From Gemmatimonadota bacterium (GTDB lineage Bacteria; Latescibacterota; UBA2968; UBA8231), in assembly GCA_009845645.1 (NCBI GenBank), contig VXZF01000418.1, positions 1 through 5,812 on the forward strand: DNA of 5,812 nt, written 5' to 3'. Below the pieces are notes generated by a model. It did no database searches and had not been told where the DNA came from. It was given only the letters and a program-made list of their open reading frames with translations. Shown piece after piece: positions 1-5,810 of this stretch (the first letter of the stretch is position 1; each line of letters starts with the position of its first letter). The translations under genes were made by a program, and so were the position numbers.

Positions 1-68
1 CGCTGTTGGGATTTTTGCGCGGGCGGGGATTCAATGTATATACCGGAGAAAAGCGGATTGTCGTTTAG
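1..68 (+). CDS. C-terminal end of an unidentified upstream protein (partial)
   Basis: Reading from base 3, 21 sense codons run to a TAG at 66-68 and give a plausible protein tail rich in Gly, Arg and hydrophobic residues, ending in GEKRIVV. The other two forward frames are also open here, so the choice rests on the natural-looking C-terminus and on the stop lying 79 bp ahead of the next gene. The start is outside the window. The piece is too short to assign a family or function. Confidence 0.3.
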   Translation, partial: LLGFLRGRGFNVYTGEKRIVV

Positions 69-147
69 GAGCGGGGAGTTCCTCTCGTCCTTCCCGTGCG
101 AGATCGGCACCCCGTAGGAAGAAACTCAACGAGGATATAACGCTATC

Positions 148-384
148 ATGCCAGTACAAATCACCATAAGAGATGTTCCGGAAGAGGTGCGCGACGCGTT
201 GGCCGTCCGCGCCGCCCGGCAACGCCAGTCCATGCAGGCATTCCTCCGCGACGAGTTGGAACGAATCGCGTTGCGTCCCTCAGTCAGCGAGTGGCTGCAT
301 CAAGTTCGTGAGCGCAAGGAAGCAGCGGGAATCCGCGTCCGTCCGTCCAGTATTCTACAAGCCCGGGATGACGATAGAACGTGA
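148..384 (+). CDS. VapB-like ribbon-helix-helix antitoxin, apparently without its toxin
   Basis: A 78-residue protein of the FitA/VapB type, the DNA-binding antitoxin half of VapBC toxin-antitoxin pairs. The N-terminus has the ribbon-helix-helix layout: a short strand at residues 3-9 (VQITIRDV), helix one at about 11-26, and helix two at about 28-41 after the QSMQ turn. The tail, with SEWLHQVRERK (residues 47-57) and a final ILQARDDDR, matches the toxin-wrapping tail seen in many mycobacterial VapB proteins. In the family this antitoxin represses its own promoter and neutralises a PIN-domain RNase encoded immediately downstream. Here the downstream gene is missing: a GTG overlaps the stop codon but that frame closes after 15 codons. 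The Shine-Dalgarno site is poor (GAGG at 131-134, 13 bases from the ATG). A TATAAC at 136-141 could be a -10 box, but I see no matching -35. Family assignment is firm; activity as a lone antitoxin is inference. Confidence 0.85.
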   Translation: MPVQITIRDVPEEVRDALAVRAARQRQSMQAFLRDELERIALRPSVSEWLHQVRERKEAAGIRVRPSSILQARDDDRT

Positions 385-428
385 CCGTTATCTCGACAAC
401 ACGACTCAAAAAATTGGCGAAAGGATAA
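381..428 (+). pseudogene. Possible remnant of the vapC toxin start
   Basis: A GTG at 381-383 overlaps the antitoxin stop in a GTGA arrangement, the usual translational coupling of vapB and vapC. The first codons read M-T-V-I, like the start of many PIN toxins (a short hydrophobic strand before the first catalytic Asp). The reading then turns unrelated and stops at TAA 426-428 after 15 codons, with no Asp-containing PIN motif. I read it as the 5' stub of a deleted toxin gene. It is very short, so chance overlap is a real alternative. Confidence 0.3.
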
Positions 429-432
429 TAGC

Positions 433-765
433 ATGGAAATGCGGCAGCCGCGTTATAGTAAAGAAGAATTCGCCCGACGTGGTCAGGCACTCTACGAGCG
501 ACAAGTGAGGCCTCAGGTGGAAGAGAGTAATATCGGCCGGATCGTGGCGATTGACATTGAGACGGGCGAGTTTGAGATCGGGGACGACGCGCTTGCCGCT
601 TCGGACCGACTCTTTGCGCGTTGTCCCGAGGCGCAGCCGTGGTTGGTGCGTATTGGGAATCGTGCGGTACATCGCTTCGGGCACTCTCACGCCGGTAGTG
701 CGACGTCGCCAGACCATCGAGAGATTCGTCGTATGTTGCATGGAGAGGACAAACTCGTCGTTTAA
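433..765 (+). CDS. Conserved hypothetical protein, 110 residues
   Basis: A small soluble protein with no signal peptide or membrane segment. It begins with a charged helical stretch (residues 9-30, SKEEFARRGQ to RPQVE). A compact core at about 35-82 follows, with the pattern GRIVAIDIETGEFEIGDD, then ASDRLFARCPEAQPWLVRIG and a closing AVHRFG. I recognise this pattern from small uncharacterised proteins common in cyanobacteria and some other phyla, but know no function for it. The last ~25 residues (HSHAGS onward, with HREIRRMLHGED) look like a variable tail. The start is supported by AAGGA at 421-425, seven bases before the ATG. It occupies the slot normally held by the toxin of the preceding antitoxin gene, 48 bp after that gene, yet has no visible PIN-domain acidic residues. 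Whether it is functionally linked to the antitoxin is unknown. Confidence 0.75.
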   Translation: MEMRQPRYSKEEFARRGQALYERQVRPQVEESNIGRIVAIDIETGEFEIGDDALAASDRLFARCPEAQPWLVRIGNRAVHRFGHSHAGSATSPDHREIRRMLHGEDKLVV

Positions 766-776
766 TTTTTCCATCT

Positions 777-783
777 AAAGGAG
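777..783 (+). promoter_or_regulatory. Strong ribosome binding site of the TIM-barrel gene
   Basis: AAAGGAG seven bases before the ATG at 791. It fixes that start and lies in the 25-bp gap after the preceding gene, in keeping with co-transcription. Confidence 0.7.
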
Positions 784-790
784 AGGGATA

Positions 791-1663
791 ATGGCCAAGA
801 AAAAGCAGGCTAGAAGACCGCAACTCAAACTCTGTGCTGCGGCGTGGACACTGACTAATTACCCATCCGAGGCCAAGCAGTGGTCGATGGACCGCAAAGT
901 CCGCGCGGCCAAGGAAGCTGGTTTTGTCGGCTTCAGCGCCGGAGCCGATCCCGAGATCGCCGAGGCGTGCACCAAGCACGGGCTACAGCTCGTCGGCGGG
1001 GTCGATATAGCCACGGTAGAAGAAGCTGGGCCGAAACTGGCGGCTTTTAAGGAAGCCGGAGCCAAGCACATCAACGTCCAACTTTGCGACCACGATACCG
1101 AGATCCGCAAGGCGGTGACGGTGGCGCGGGCGGTGATGAAGGCGGGCAAAGAGCTCAAGCTCAAACCGGCGATTGAGTGGCACCGCGACACGTGTACTGA
1201 GACCCCGGAGAAGGGACTGGCGCTGGCGGAACAGTACGAGAAGCGCTACAAGGAAAAGCTGCGCACGAATTTCGACCACTCGCACCCGGCGATCATCAAG
1301 CAGCTCCGGCCCACCAACTTCTGGGAGCGCATCGCCGAGTACCGCCCCGACCTGCTCAAAATGAGCGAGTTGATTCACTTCCGCACCTTTACCGGCAGCC
1401 ATTGCCAGACGCCGGTCACCAATGGCCGCGGAGTGCTGGACGCAGATTTTATCACTTGGCGCGACAACTTCCTCAAGCACTTGCTCTACAACTGGGTCAA
1501 GGGACAGCGCGGTGCCACCGAGCTATGGGCTGTCGTCGAGCTGGGGCCGAGGGGTTCGGGCTATGCGCTCGATTGTTTTCCCGACGTGTGGAAGGACGCG
1601 ATCGTTGCGCGCGGCGAGATCGAAAAGGCGTTTAAGGGGGCGTTGAGGAAGGCGAAGAAGTAG
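791..1663 (+). CDS. Sugar phosphate isomerase/epimerase-like TIM-barrel protein
   Basis: A 290-residue cytoplasmic protein of the xylose-isomerase-like TIM-barrel superfamily (AP endonuclease 2 fold), which includes hydroxypyruvate isomerase, D-tagatose 3-epimerase and inosose dehydratase. Length is typical. After a basic N-terminus (MAKKKQARR) comes the first strand (LKLCAAAWTL, 13-22), then AKEAGFVGFSAGAD (40-53), matching the usual segment where the next strand places the substrate pocket. Likely metal ligands are visible: Glu129 in IEWHRD with His131 nearby, Asp162 in NFDHSHP with His163/His165, His204 in TGSHCQ, and Glu250 in AVVELG at the end of the barrel. This set of Glu, Asp, His and Glu suggests an active divalent-metal enzyme acting on a keto-/aldo-sugar or related polyol. 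The substrate cannot be told from sequence alone. No transporter or dehydrogenase partner is visible. A GNAT gene follows 31 bp downstream on the same strand. Confidence 0.85.
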   Translation: MAKKKQARRPQLKLCAAAWTLTNYPSEAKQWSMDRKVRAAKEAGFVGFSAGADPEIAEACTKHGLQLVGGVDIATVEEAGPKLAAFKEAGAKHINVQLCDHDTEIRKAVTVARAVMKAGKELKLKPAIEWHRDTCTETPEKGLALAEQYEKRYKEKLRTNFDHSHPAIIKQLRPTNFWERIAEYRPDLLKMSELIHFRTFTGSHCQTPVTNGRGVLDADFITWRDNFLKHLLYNWVKGQRGATELWAVVELGPRGSGYALDCFPDVWKDAIVARGEIEKAFKGALRKAKK

Positions 1664-1694
1664 CGTTTTACTCGGTTCAGAGAGTGATAGTGAC

Positions 1695-2234
1695 ATGTTG
1701 CCGAGTACATGGTCGGAAGGGCAGATTGTCGTACGGGCGGTTGTGGCAGCGCAGACGCCGGCGCTGCATGCTGCGGTTACGGAATGCGTAGATATCGTCG
1801 GGCTCGATCCCACTTTTGCCGAGGTGCCTGAAAGCGAGATCGGTGAGCTGGTAGAGAAGTCGGTAGCGGACGAATCACAGGAACGCGGCTTCCGCATGAG
1901 GAGCATTCACGTCGGACCGGCTGAAGAGTTGGCTGGATACTTTCACTTAATGGAGGATGTGCCCAACGCAGGGGACGCGTGGCTCTCGATCCTAGCGATC
2001 CGGCCGCGATTTCGGCGCAGCGGCGTCGGCACGACACTCATCAAGAGCCTCAAGAGCGTGCTGGCCGCCCAAGGTTTCCGATTCGCCCTTGCACGTGTCT
2101 ACTTGGCCAATGTTCCGGCCTTGCAATTTTGGACTCGATTGGGTTTCACCGAGATCGTCCCCCATCGAGGGGACTACATCGGCCATGACTTAGGGAAGCC
2201 CTGCATCGTTCTGAGAGCATCGCTTGGCAGGTAG
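1695..2234 (+). CDS. GNAT family N-acetyltransferase
   Basis: A 179-residue acetyltransferase of the GNAT superfamily, which transfers the acetyl group of acetyl-CoA to an amine. Motif A is clear: strand LSILAIRPRF (97-106) followed by the pyrophosphate-binding loop RRSGVG (107-112, fitting R/Q-x-x-G-x-G/A) and the helix TTLIKSLKSVL. Motif B lies at about 130-151, with strand FALARVYLANV and then PALQFWTRLGF, whose Asn139 and the F-W-x-R-L-G-F pattern are characteristic of the family. The first ~95 residues form the variable acceptor side, so the substrate is unknown. The ATG at 1695 has only a weak Shine-Dalgarno (GAGAGTGA about ten bases upstream). It may be translated from a message shared with the preceding gene, 31 bp away. 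Its end faces the minus-strand antitoxin gene, with 39 bp between them. Confidence 0.88.
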   Translation: MLPSTWSEGQIVVRAVVAAQTPALHAAVTECVDIVGLDPTFAEVPESEIGELVEKSVADESQERGFRMRSIHVGPAEELAGYFHLMEDVPNAGDAWLSILAIRPRFRRSGVGTTLIKSLKSVLAAQGFRFALARVYLANVPALQFWTRLGFTEIVPHRGDYIGHDLGKPCIVLRASLGR

Positions 2235-2273
2235 CCGATCCTGAGAGGGTTGGGTTACATTCTTTTCCGAACC

Positions 2274-2516
2274 TTAACCGAACTGGGATGGATCGCGCAT
2301 CGGTTGGCGCGGTGGTAGGTCCAGTTCAACACCGCCCAAGGGCGCGAAGCAAGCGCGTATGGCGCGTGCCAAATTGGCGGGGGGAGCAGGTTCGGCAAGC
2401 GCCGCACGCAAGATCGCTCGCGCTTCCTCCTCCATCGAATGGCCGTGCTCGGCCGCTTGGATGCGCAAGCGCTGCTTTATGGCATCGTCGAGGTTGCGGA
2501 TTGTCATGTTGACCAT
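2274..2516 (-). CDS. FitA-like ribbon-helix-helix antitoxin, apparently orphan
   Basis: An 80-residue protein of the FitA/plasmid-stability family, usually the antitoxin of a FitAB/VapBC pair. Residues 4-9 (MTIRNL) form the DNA-contacting strand, about 10-22 helix one, and 27-40 helix two following the HGHSMEEE turn, which is a hallmark of this family. The tail ends in PMRDPSQFG, like the toxin-binding ends of relatives. I place the start at the ATG at 2516 because the family normally begins M-x-N-M-T-I-R. A GTG three codons earlier (2525) would give 83 residues and is a possible alternative. The toxin gene should follow on the minus strand below 2274, but only 39 bp separate this gene from the convergent acetyltransferase and no PIN-like frame is seen there. 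The gene has its own well-formed promoter and operator, so it is probably expressed. Confidence 0.88.
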   Translation of the reverse strand: MVNMTIRNLDDAIKQRLRIQAAEHGHSMEEEARAILRAALAEPAPPANLARAIRACFAPLGGVELDLPPRQPMRDPSQFG

Positions 2517-2540
2517 GTTCTTCACCTTCGCTTCCGAGAA

Positions 2541-2568
2541 AATATGCGTTTGATGTCACTGTAGTCAA
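2541..2568 (-). promoter_or_regulatory. Sigma-70-type promoter of the FitA-like antitoxin
   Basis: On the minus strand, TTGACT (2563-2568, five of six matches to TTGACA) is followed after 16 bp by CATATT (2541-2546, four of six matches to TATAAT), about 25 bp ahead of the chosen ATG. The -35 box lies exactly in the spacer of the inverted repeat described separately. Confidence 0.55.
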
Positions 2569-2579
2569 TGACATCAAAC
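2548..2579. repeat. Perfect 11-bp inverted repeat, probable antitoxin operator
   Basis: The arm GTTTGATGTCA (2548-2558) is repeated in inverse orientation as TGACATCAAAC (2569-2579), with a 10-bp spacer. It spans the -35 box and most of the spacer of the minus-strand promoter. Ribbon-helix-helix antitoxins of this class bind paired inverted half-sites in their own promoters, so this is most simply the autorepression operator of the gene at 2274-2516. The centres of the two arms are 21 bp apart, two helical turns, which suits two dimers or a tetramer on one DNA face. Confidence 0.7.
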
Positions 2580-2740
2580 ATCCACGATCTCTTCACTCTT
2601 CTCGAACCTTCATTACTCTCACGTCCAGTCAGTAATGCTGCACTTTGGCGGCTTCGTGCCTAGGAATCAGGCGGGGTCTCCAATCTTCGGTTATCTTGCG
2701 GCGATGCGTTATTTTTCTCCAGTCTCGGGCATTTATAAGG

Positions 2741-2752
2741 CGAGTGCACTCG
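2741..2752. repeat. 12-bp perfect palindrome in the sigma gene leader
   Basis: CGAGTGCACTCG reads the same on both strands. It lies just after a TATAAG (2734-2739, possible -10 box with no clear -35) and just before the ribosome binding site of the sigma gene. It has no loop, so if functional it is a protein site on DNA rather than an RNA hairpin. About one such palindrome is expected by chance in a window this size; its position is the only support. Confidence 0.25.
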
Positions 2753-2756
2753 AAAA

Positions 2757-2762
2757 AAGGAG
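2757..2762 (+). promoter_or_regulatory. Ribosome binding site fixing the GTG start of the sigma gene
   Basis: AAGGAG five bases before the GTG at 2768. It decides the start: the frame is open further upstream to a TTG at 2645, but the 41 extra residues have no sigma-factor character and no comparable ribosome site. Confidence 0.75.
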
Positions 2763-2767
2763 TTTTC

Positions 2768-4633
2768 GTGAACGACGCCCAACTGGTAGAGGCGTGCTTG
2801 GAGGGGGACCACCGCGCCTACGCGGTCTTGGTCGATCGTTACCGCTACCCCGTCTTCGGGCTATGTCTGAGCTATGTCAAGGATTTCGACGCGGCCGAGG
2901 ACACGGCGCAGGAAGCGCTGATCGCTGCCTACCTGAAGCTGGAAAGCCTGCCCGAGCCGCAAAAATTCGGCCCGTGGCTGCGGACCATCGCCGCCAATCA
3001 GTGCCGCATGTGGCTCCGGCGTCAGCGCCGACAGGTCGCCATCGACGAAGAAATGGCGGTGGTTGACCCTGCCCCGTCGCCGGCTGAGCAAGTGCTTTTG
3101 CGCGAGCGCCGGCAGCGGGTTCTGGCCGCCGTCGCCCGACTGAGCTGGCCGCAACAACAGGCCGTGGTCCTTTTTTATCTCGAGGGCCTCTCACTCAAGC
3201 GGATCGCCGCCTTCCTCGATGTCGCGGTACCTACCGTCGAGCAGCGGCTCTACCGGGCGCGCCTCAAGCTAAAAGAGGAGATGGCAACTATGGTCGAGGA
3301 AAATCTGCAAGAACACCGCCTACCCGAGGACTTCACACAGGAAGTAGTGCAAGAGGCCCTGACCCGGGGACAGGACCTCTTGCAGGAGCGCCAGTGGCCC
3401 GAAGCCCGCAAAGCCTTCAACCGCGTCGTCGCCGCCGTGCCGGACCACCTCGAAGCCCACCGAGGTTTGGCCTTGGCCTTTGACGGCGAAACCCGCGAGG
3501 CTCTGAAACAGGACGAGCACTTTAGCGACGGTCGCCTGCTCGACAATACCTTCGCTGCCTTGCACAAGGTCTGCGAACTGGGTGCCGACGATCCAGAGAT
3601 CGTCCGCGCGCTCGGCCAGCTCTATTCGCACTATGGCCGCCACGAAGAAGGCGGCCAATGCCTCGAAAGGGCTGCTGACCGCCTCGACGACTGGCGGCGC
3701 AGCGTGCCGTTGTACAAAATGGCCATCTCCGTCTACTACCACTCCCACTACACCGGACGCGGCGACCATATGGAAGCCTGCGTGCGCTGCCACCGCCGCG
3801 TCCGCCAGCTCGTGCCTGCCGACTGGCCGCCGCGCCGCCGCTTTGCGCTTTGGCAGCCCTCCGGGATGAGCATGGCCTACGCGCATTTGGGATTGAGCCA
3901 AGAAGTCTTCGACGAGTTGGACGCACTCAAGGCCCAAAGCGAGGACGAGTGGTCGGTGGAGGAGCACTTTCAATACTACGGCATCTGCTCCAACCAGTAC
4001 CGGGAAATGGGTCGGTGGGACGAGGTGGAGGAGCACAGTCGAGCCTATGTCGATTGGGCCAAGGCCCTGCCTACCGACGACCCGCGCCTCCAGATCCGCC
4101 CCTTGGCGCTCACTGAAGAAGGCGACGAAAACGCCGGCGCGCACAACGGCGACGACTTCCGCTGGTGGACGGTGTGCTACGCGCTCGCCGACCGCATCCT
4201 GCGGGCGAGGCACGAGACGGGTCGCGCAACCGAGGACATTCTCGCCGAACTCGACCGGGCACTCGATCAGCACCAGAGCGCTGGATCCTATTCCATCGCC
4301 GGACAATCCGCCTGCGAAACCAGCCACTACTCGGAGGCACTGAGCTATTTGCGCCAAGAGGAGGAACTGGGCGGTCGGCTCGCCAATCGCGGTGACATTT
4401 ACTTGGCCGCCTCACTCGTCGCGCTGGGGCGGGTAGAGGAGGGGAAGGAGCGGCTGCGCAACATCTACGGCCGACTCGTGGCCAACGGCCAGTGCCGGAG
4501 TTGGTTCGGCAAGCTGGACGCCTTTGACGCGATCCGCGGGGACGCGGACATGGTCGAACTGGTCGATGAATGGGAACGGGCCGAGCGCGTAGGCGCGCCT
4601 ACAGCGAGCACAAATCCGCGAGTTATGCGCTAG
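2768..4633 (+). CDS. ECF RNA polymerase sigma factor with large C-terminal TPR-like regulatory extension
   Basis: A 621-residue protein; ordinary ECF sigma factors have about 170-200. Region 2 covers residues about 4-72, with the conserved core-binding/-10 segment DAAEDTAQEA (41-50) and the FGPWLRTIAANQC stretch (67-79). Region 4 covers about 117-168, with LSWPQQQAVVLFYLEGLS and the helix-turn-helix SLKRIAAFLDV to VEQRLYRARLKL, which reads the -35 element. A linker (LPEDFTQEVV, 185-194) leads to about 430 residues of mostly helical sequence. The first part (about 196-236) reads as a TPR unit, followed by repeated helical pairs to residue 602. ECF groups with fused C-terminal domains often use them in place of a separate anti-sigma factor, and none is encoded here, so built-in control is likely. 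Residues 281-602 are homologous to the gene just downstream. The bound signal and target promoters are unknown. Start: GTG with a strong ribosome site. Third positions are mostly G or C (27 of the first 31 codons). Confidence 0.9.
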   Translation: MNDAQLVEACLEGDHRAYAVLVDRYRYPVFGLCLSYVKDFDAAEDTAQEALIAAYLKLESLPEPQKFGPWLRTIAANQCRMWLRRQRRQVAIDEEMAVVDPAPSPAEQVLLRERRQRVLAAVARLSWPQQQAVVLFYLEGLSLKRIAAFLDVAVPTVEQRLYRARLKLKEEMATMVEENLQEHRLPEDFTQEVVQEALTRGQDLLQERQWPEARKAFNRVVAAVPDHLEAHRGLALAFDGETREALKQDEHFSDGRLLDNTFAALHKVCELGADDPEIVRALGQLYSHYGRHEEGGQCLERAADRLDDWRRSVPLYKMAISVYYHSHYTGRGDHMEACVRCHRRVRQLVPADWPPRRRFALWQPSGMSMAYAHLGLSQEVFDELDALKAQSEDEWSVEEHFQYYGICSNQYREMGRWDEVEEHSRAYVDWAKALPTDDPRLQIRPLALTEEGDENAGAHNGDDFRWWTVCYALADRILRARHETGRATEDILAELDRALDQHQSAGSYSIAGQSACETSHYSEALSYLRQEEELGGRLANRGDIYLAASLVALGRVEEGKERLRNIYGRLVANGQCRSWFGKLDAFDAIRGDADMVELVDEWERAERVGAPTASTNPRVMR

Positions 4634-4700
4634 GCTGTGGGTTGTTGAGGAGGTTGGATACGGGAATTTTGCCGAAGCGTTGTGAAAGGGGACTCGCCGT

Positions 4701-5810
4701 ATGACTAATTTAGAGCGTGCGTATCTTGATGGAGCAAGGGACGATAAGACCGTGAAGGCTCTCGATAGGCTCTATATCAAGGAAGGACGTTGGGTCGATG
4801 CTGCTCTTCTTTGCGAGGAAGCTGCAGATAACCCCCTCCGAGGGTGGAGACAAAAGGTATGGTACCTGAAACGCGCATGTGCTAGATATAACAGCGTCAA
4901 AGATATGAAGTCATTTGTCAAATGCCACCGAAAGGCAAGATCACTTGTACCTGATGAGGTTGATGCACAGCTAAAGCTAGATATCTGGTGTCCAACGGGC
5001 GTGGCCACAGCATATCCGCACGTTGGTGCCGCCGATGAAGTTCTCTACGAATTAAGCACCATTGGAGAATCGATTGGCGAAGAGTGGACCGTTTATGGAC
5101 GCTTCATCTTCCACTTCGCCCGTTCCCTCGTATACAGAGAGCTTGAAGACTGGGAAATGATGATCGACGAAGGCAGGCAGTTCGTCGTCTGGGTAGAAGC
5201 CCTATCTGAAGCTGATGGGCAATTTCAGCGAGTGCACATCCACATCGATGAAGACGGGTGGCCTGAACTCGCTGGAGAGTCGGGCAGATGCTACTGCGCG
5301 TGTACTGTCCTTACCGAAGGTATAGCCCCGGCTGAGCGGAAGCTTGGTCGTGATTCAGGCAATACACTTGACGATTCGGACAGATGGTTGACGCGGTATG
5401 AGAAGCTCTATCAATCCACTCAGTGCGAGTCGGACGGCAATCCCAATGACCAAGGCCTACGCGTACTTGCAGAGACATACAAGAATCGCGTCGCAACCTG
5501 CTATGGCAAGGCTGCTGTCGCGGCGTTCGAAACTGGACAGACTGCGAGGGCACTGGCGTATTTTCAGCAATCGGAACGTCTGGGGGGCAGAATCGACGGC
5601 ATCTGGCAATTCTACAAGGCAGCCGCTCTGCTGTCTGACGGCCAAAAGTCTGAAGCCAAGACATGCCTGCAAGAGATTTCCGGCTCGGTTGTATCCGATG
5701 GTCGTGGTTCAGCAATCTTCGATAAACTCAAGGAGTTCGACAGTATCAGAAACGACCCGGATATTGTCGATCTTGCAAAACACTGGAAGAATCGCAACGT
5801 CAGGCTTTGA
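4701..5810 (+). CDS. Stand-alone paralogue of the sigma factor's C-terminal domain
   Basis: A 369-residue soluble, mainly helical protein with no sigma regions, signal peptide or membrane segment. It aligns over nearly its full length with residues 281-602 of the preceding sigma factor. Hand alignment gives: residues 20-43 against 281-304, 10 of 24 identical; 73-84 (VKCHRKARSLVP) against 339-350, 8 of 12; 284-297 (ALAYFQQSERLGGR) against 524-537, 9 of 14; 340-362 against 580-602, 12 of 23. It carries some extra residues at about 205-255. It is therefore a duplicated or fission-derived form of the regulatory domain. The ATG has AAGGGG nine bases upstream; the 67-bp gap to the sigma gene shows no terminator, so co-transcription is likely. 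Third-position G/C is much lower than in the sigma gene (15 of the first 31 codons), implying old divergence or separate acquisition. It could partner, compete with or tune the sigma factor; this role is inference. Confidence 0.8.
   Translation: MTNLERAYLDGARDDKTVKALDRLYIKEGRWVDAALLCEEAADNPLRGWRQKVWYLKRACARYNSVKDMKSFVKCHRKARSLVPDEVDAQLKLDIWCPTGVATAYPHVGAADEVLYELSTIGESIGEEWTVYGRFIFHFARSLVYRELEDWEMMIDEGRQFVVWVEALSEADGQFQRVHIHIDEDGWPELAGESGRCYCACTVLTEGIAPAERKLGRDSGNTLDDSDRWLTRYEKLYQSTQCESDGNPNDQGLRVLAETYKNRVATCYGKAAVAAFETGQTARALAYFQQSERLGGRIDGIWQFYKAAALLSDGQKSEAKTCLQEISGSVVSDGRGSAIFDKLKEFDSIRNDPDIVDLAKHWKNRNVRL

Noticed and set aside
284..979. 231-codon open frame on the minus strand
   Set aside because: It lies across three well-supported plus-strand genes, has low-complexity Arg/Ser/Pro-rich sequence and resembles no family.
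2248..2279. Possible bidirectional terminator between the convergent acetyltransferase and antitoxin genes
   Set aside because: GGTTGGGTT and AACCTTAACC can pair only with G-T pairs and a bulge around a 13-base loop, and no T-run follows on either strand.
2611..2637. 7-bp inverted repeat CATTACT / AGTAATG with a 13-bp spacer
   Set aside because: Short arms and a long loop; no promoter or gene start next to it. Expected by chance at about this frequency.
2645..2767. Upstream extension of the sigma gene to a TTG, giving 662 residues
   Set aside because: The 41 extra residues look unlike any sigma N-terminus, the TTG has no good ribosome site, and the GTG at 2768 has AAGGAG at ideal spacing directly before a normal region 2.
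3320..4357. 345-codon open frame on the minus strand inside the sigma gene
   Set aside because: A shadow of the GC-rich third positions of the sigma gene; its translation has no domain pattern.
4646..4703. Short leader frame between the sigma gene and its paralogue, after AGGAGG at 4648-4653
   Set aside because: The only start codons are TTG at unsuitable distance from AGGAGG, and the product would be under 20 residues with no recognisable attenuator features.
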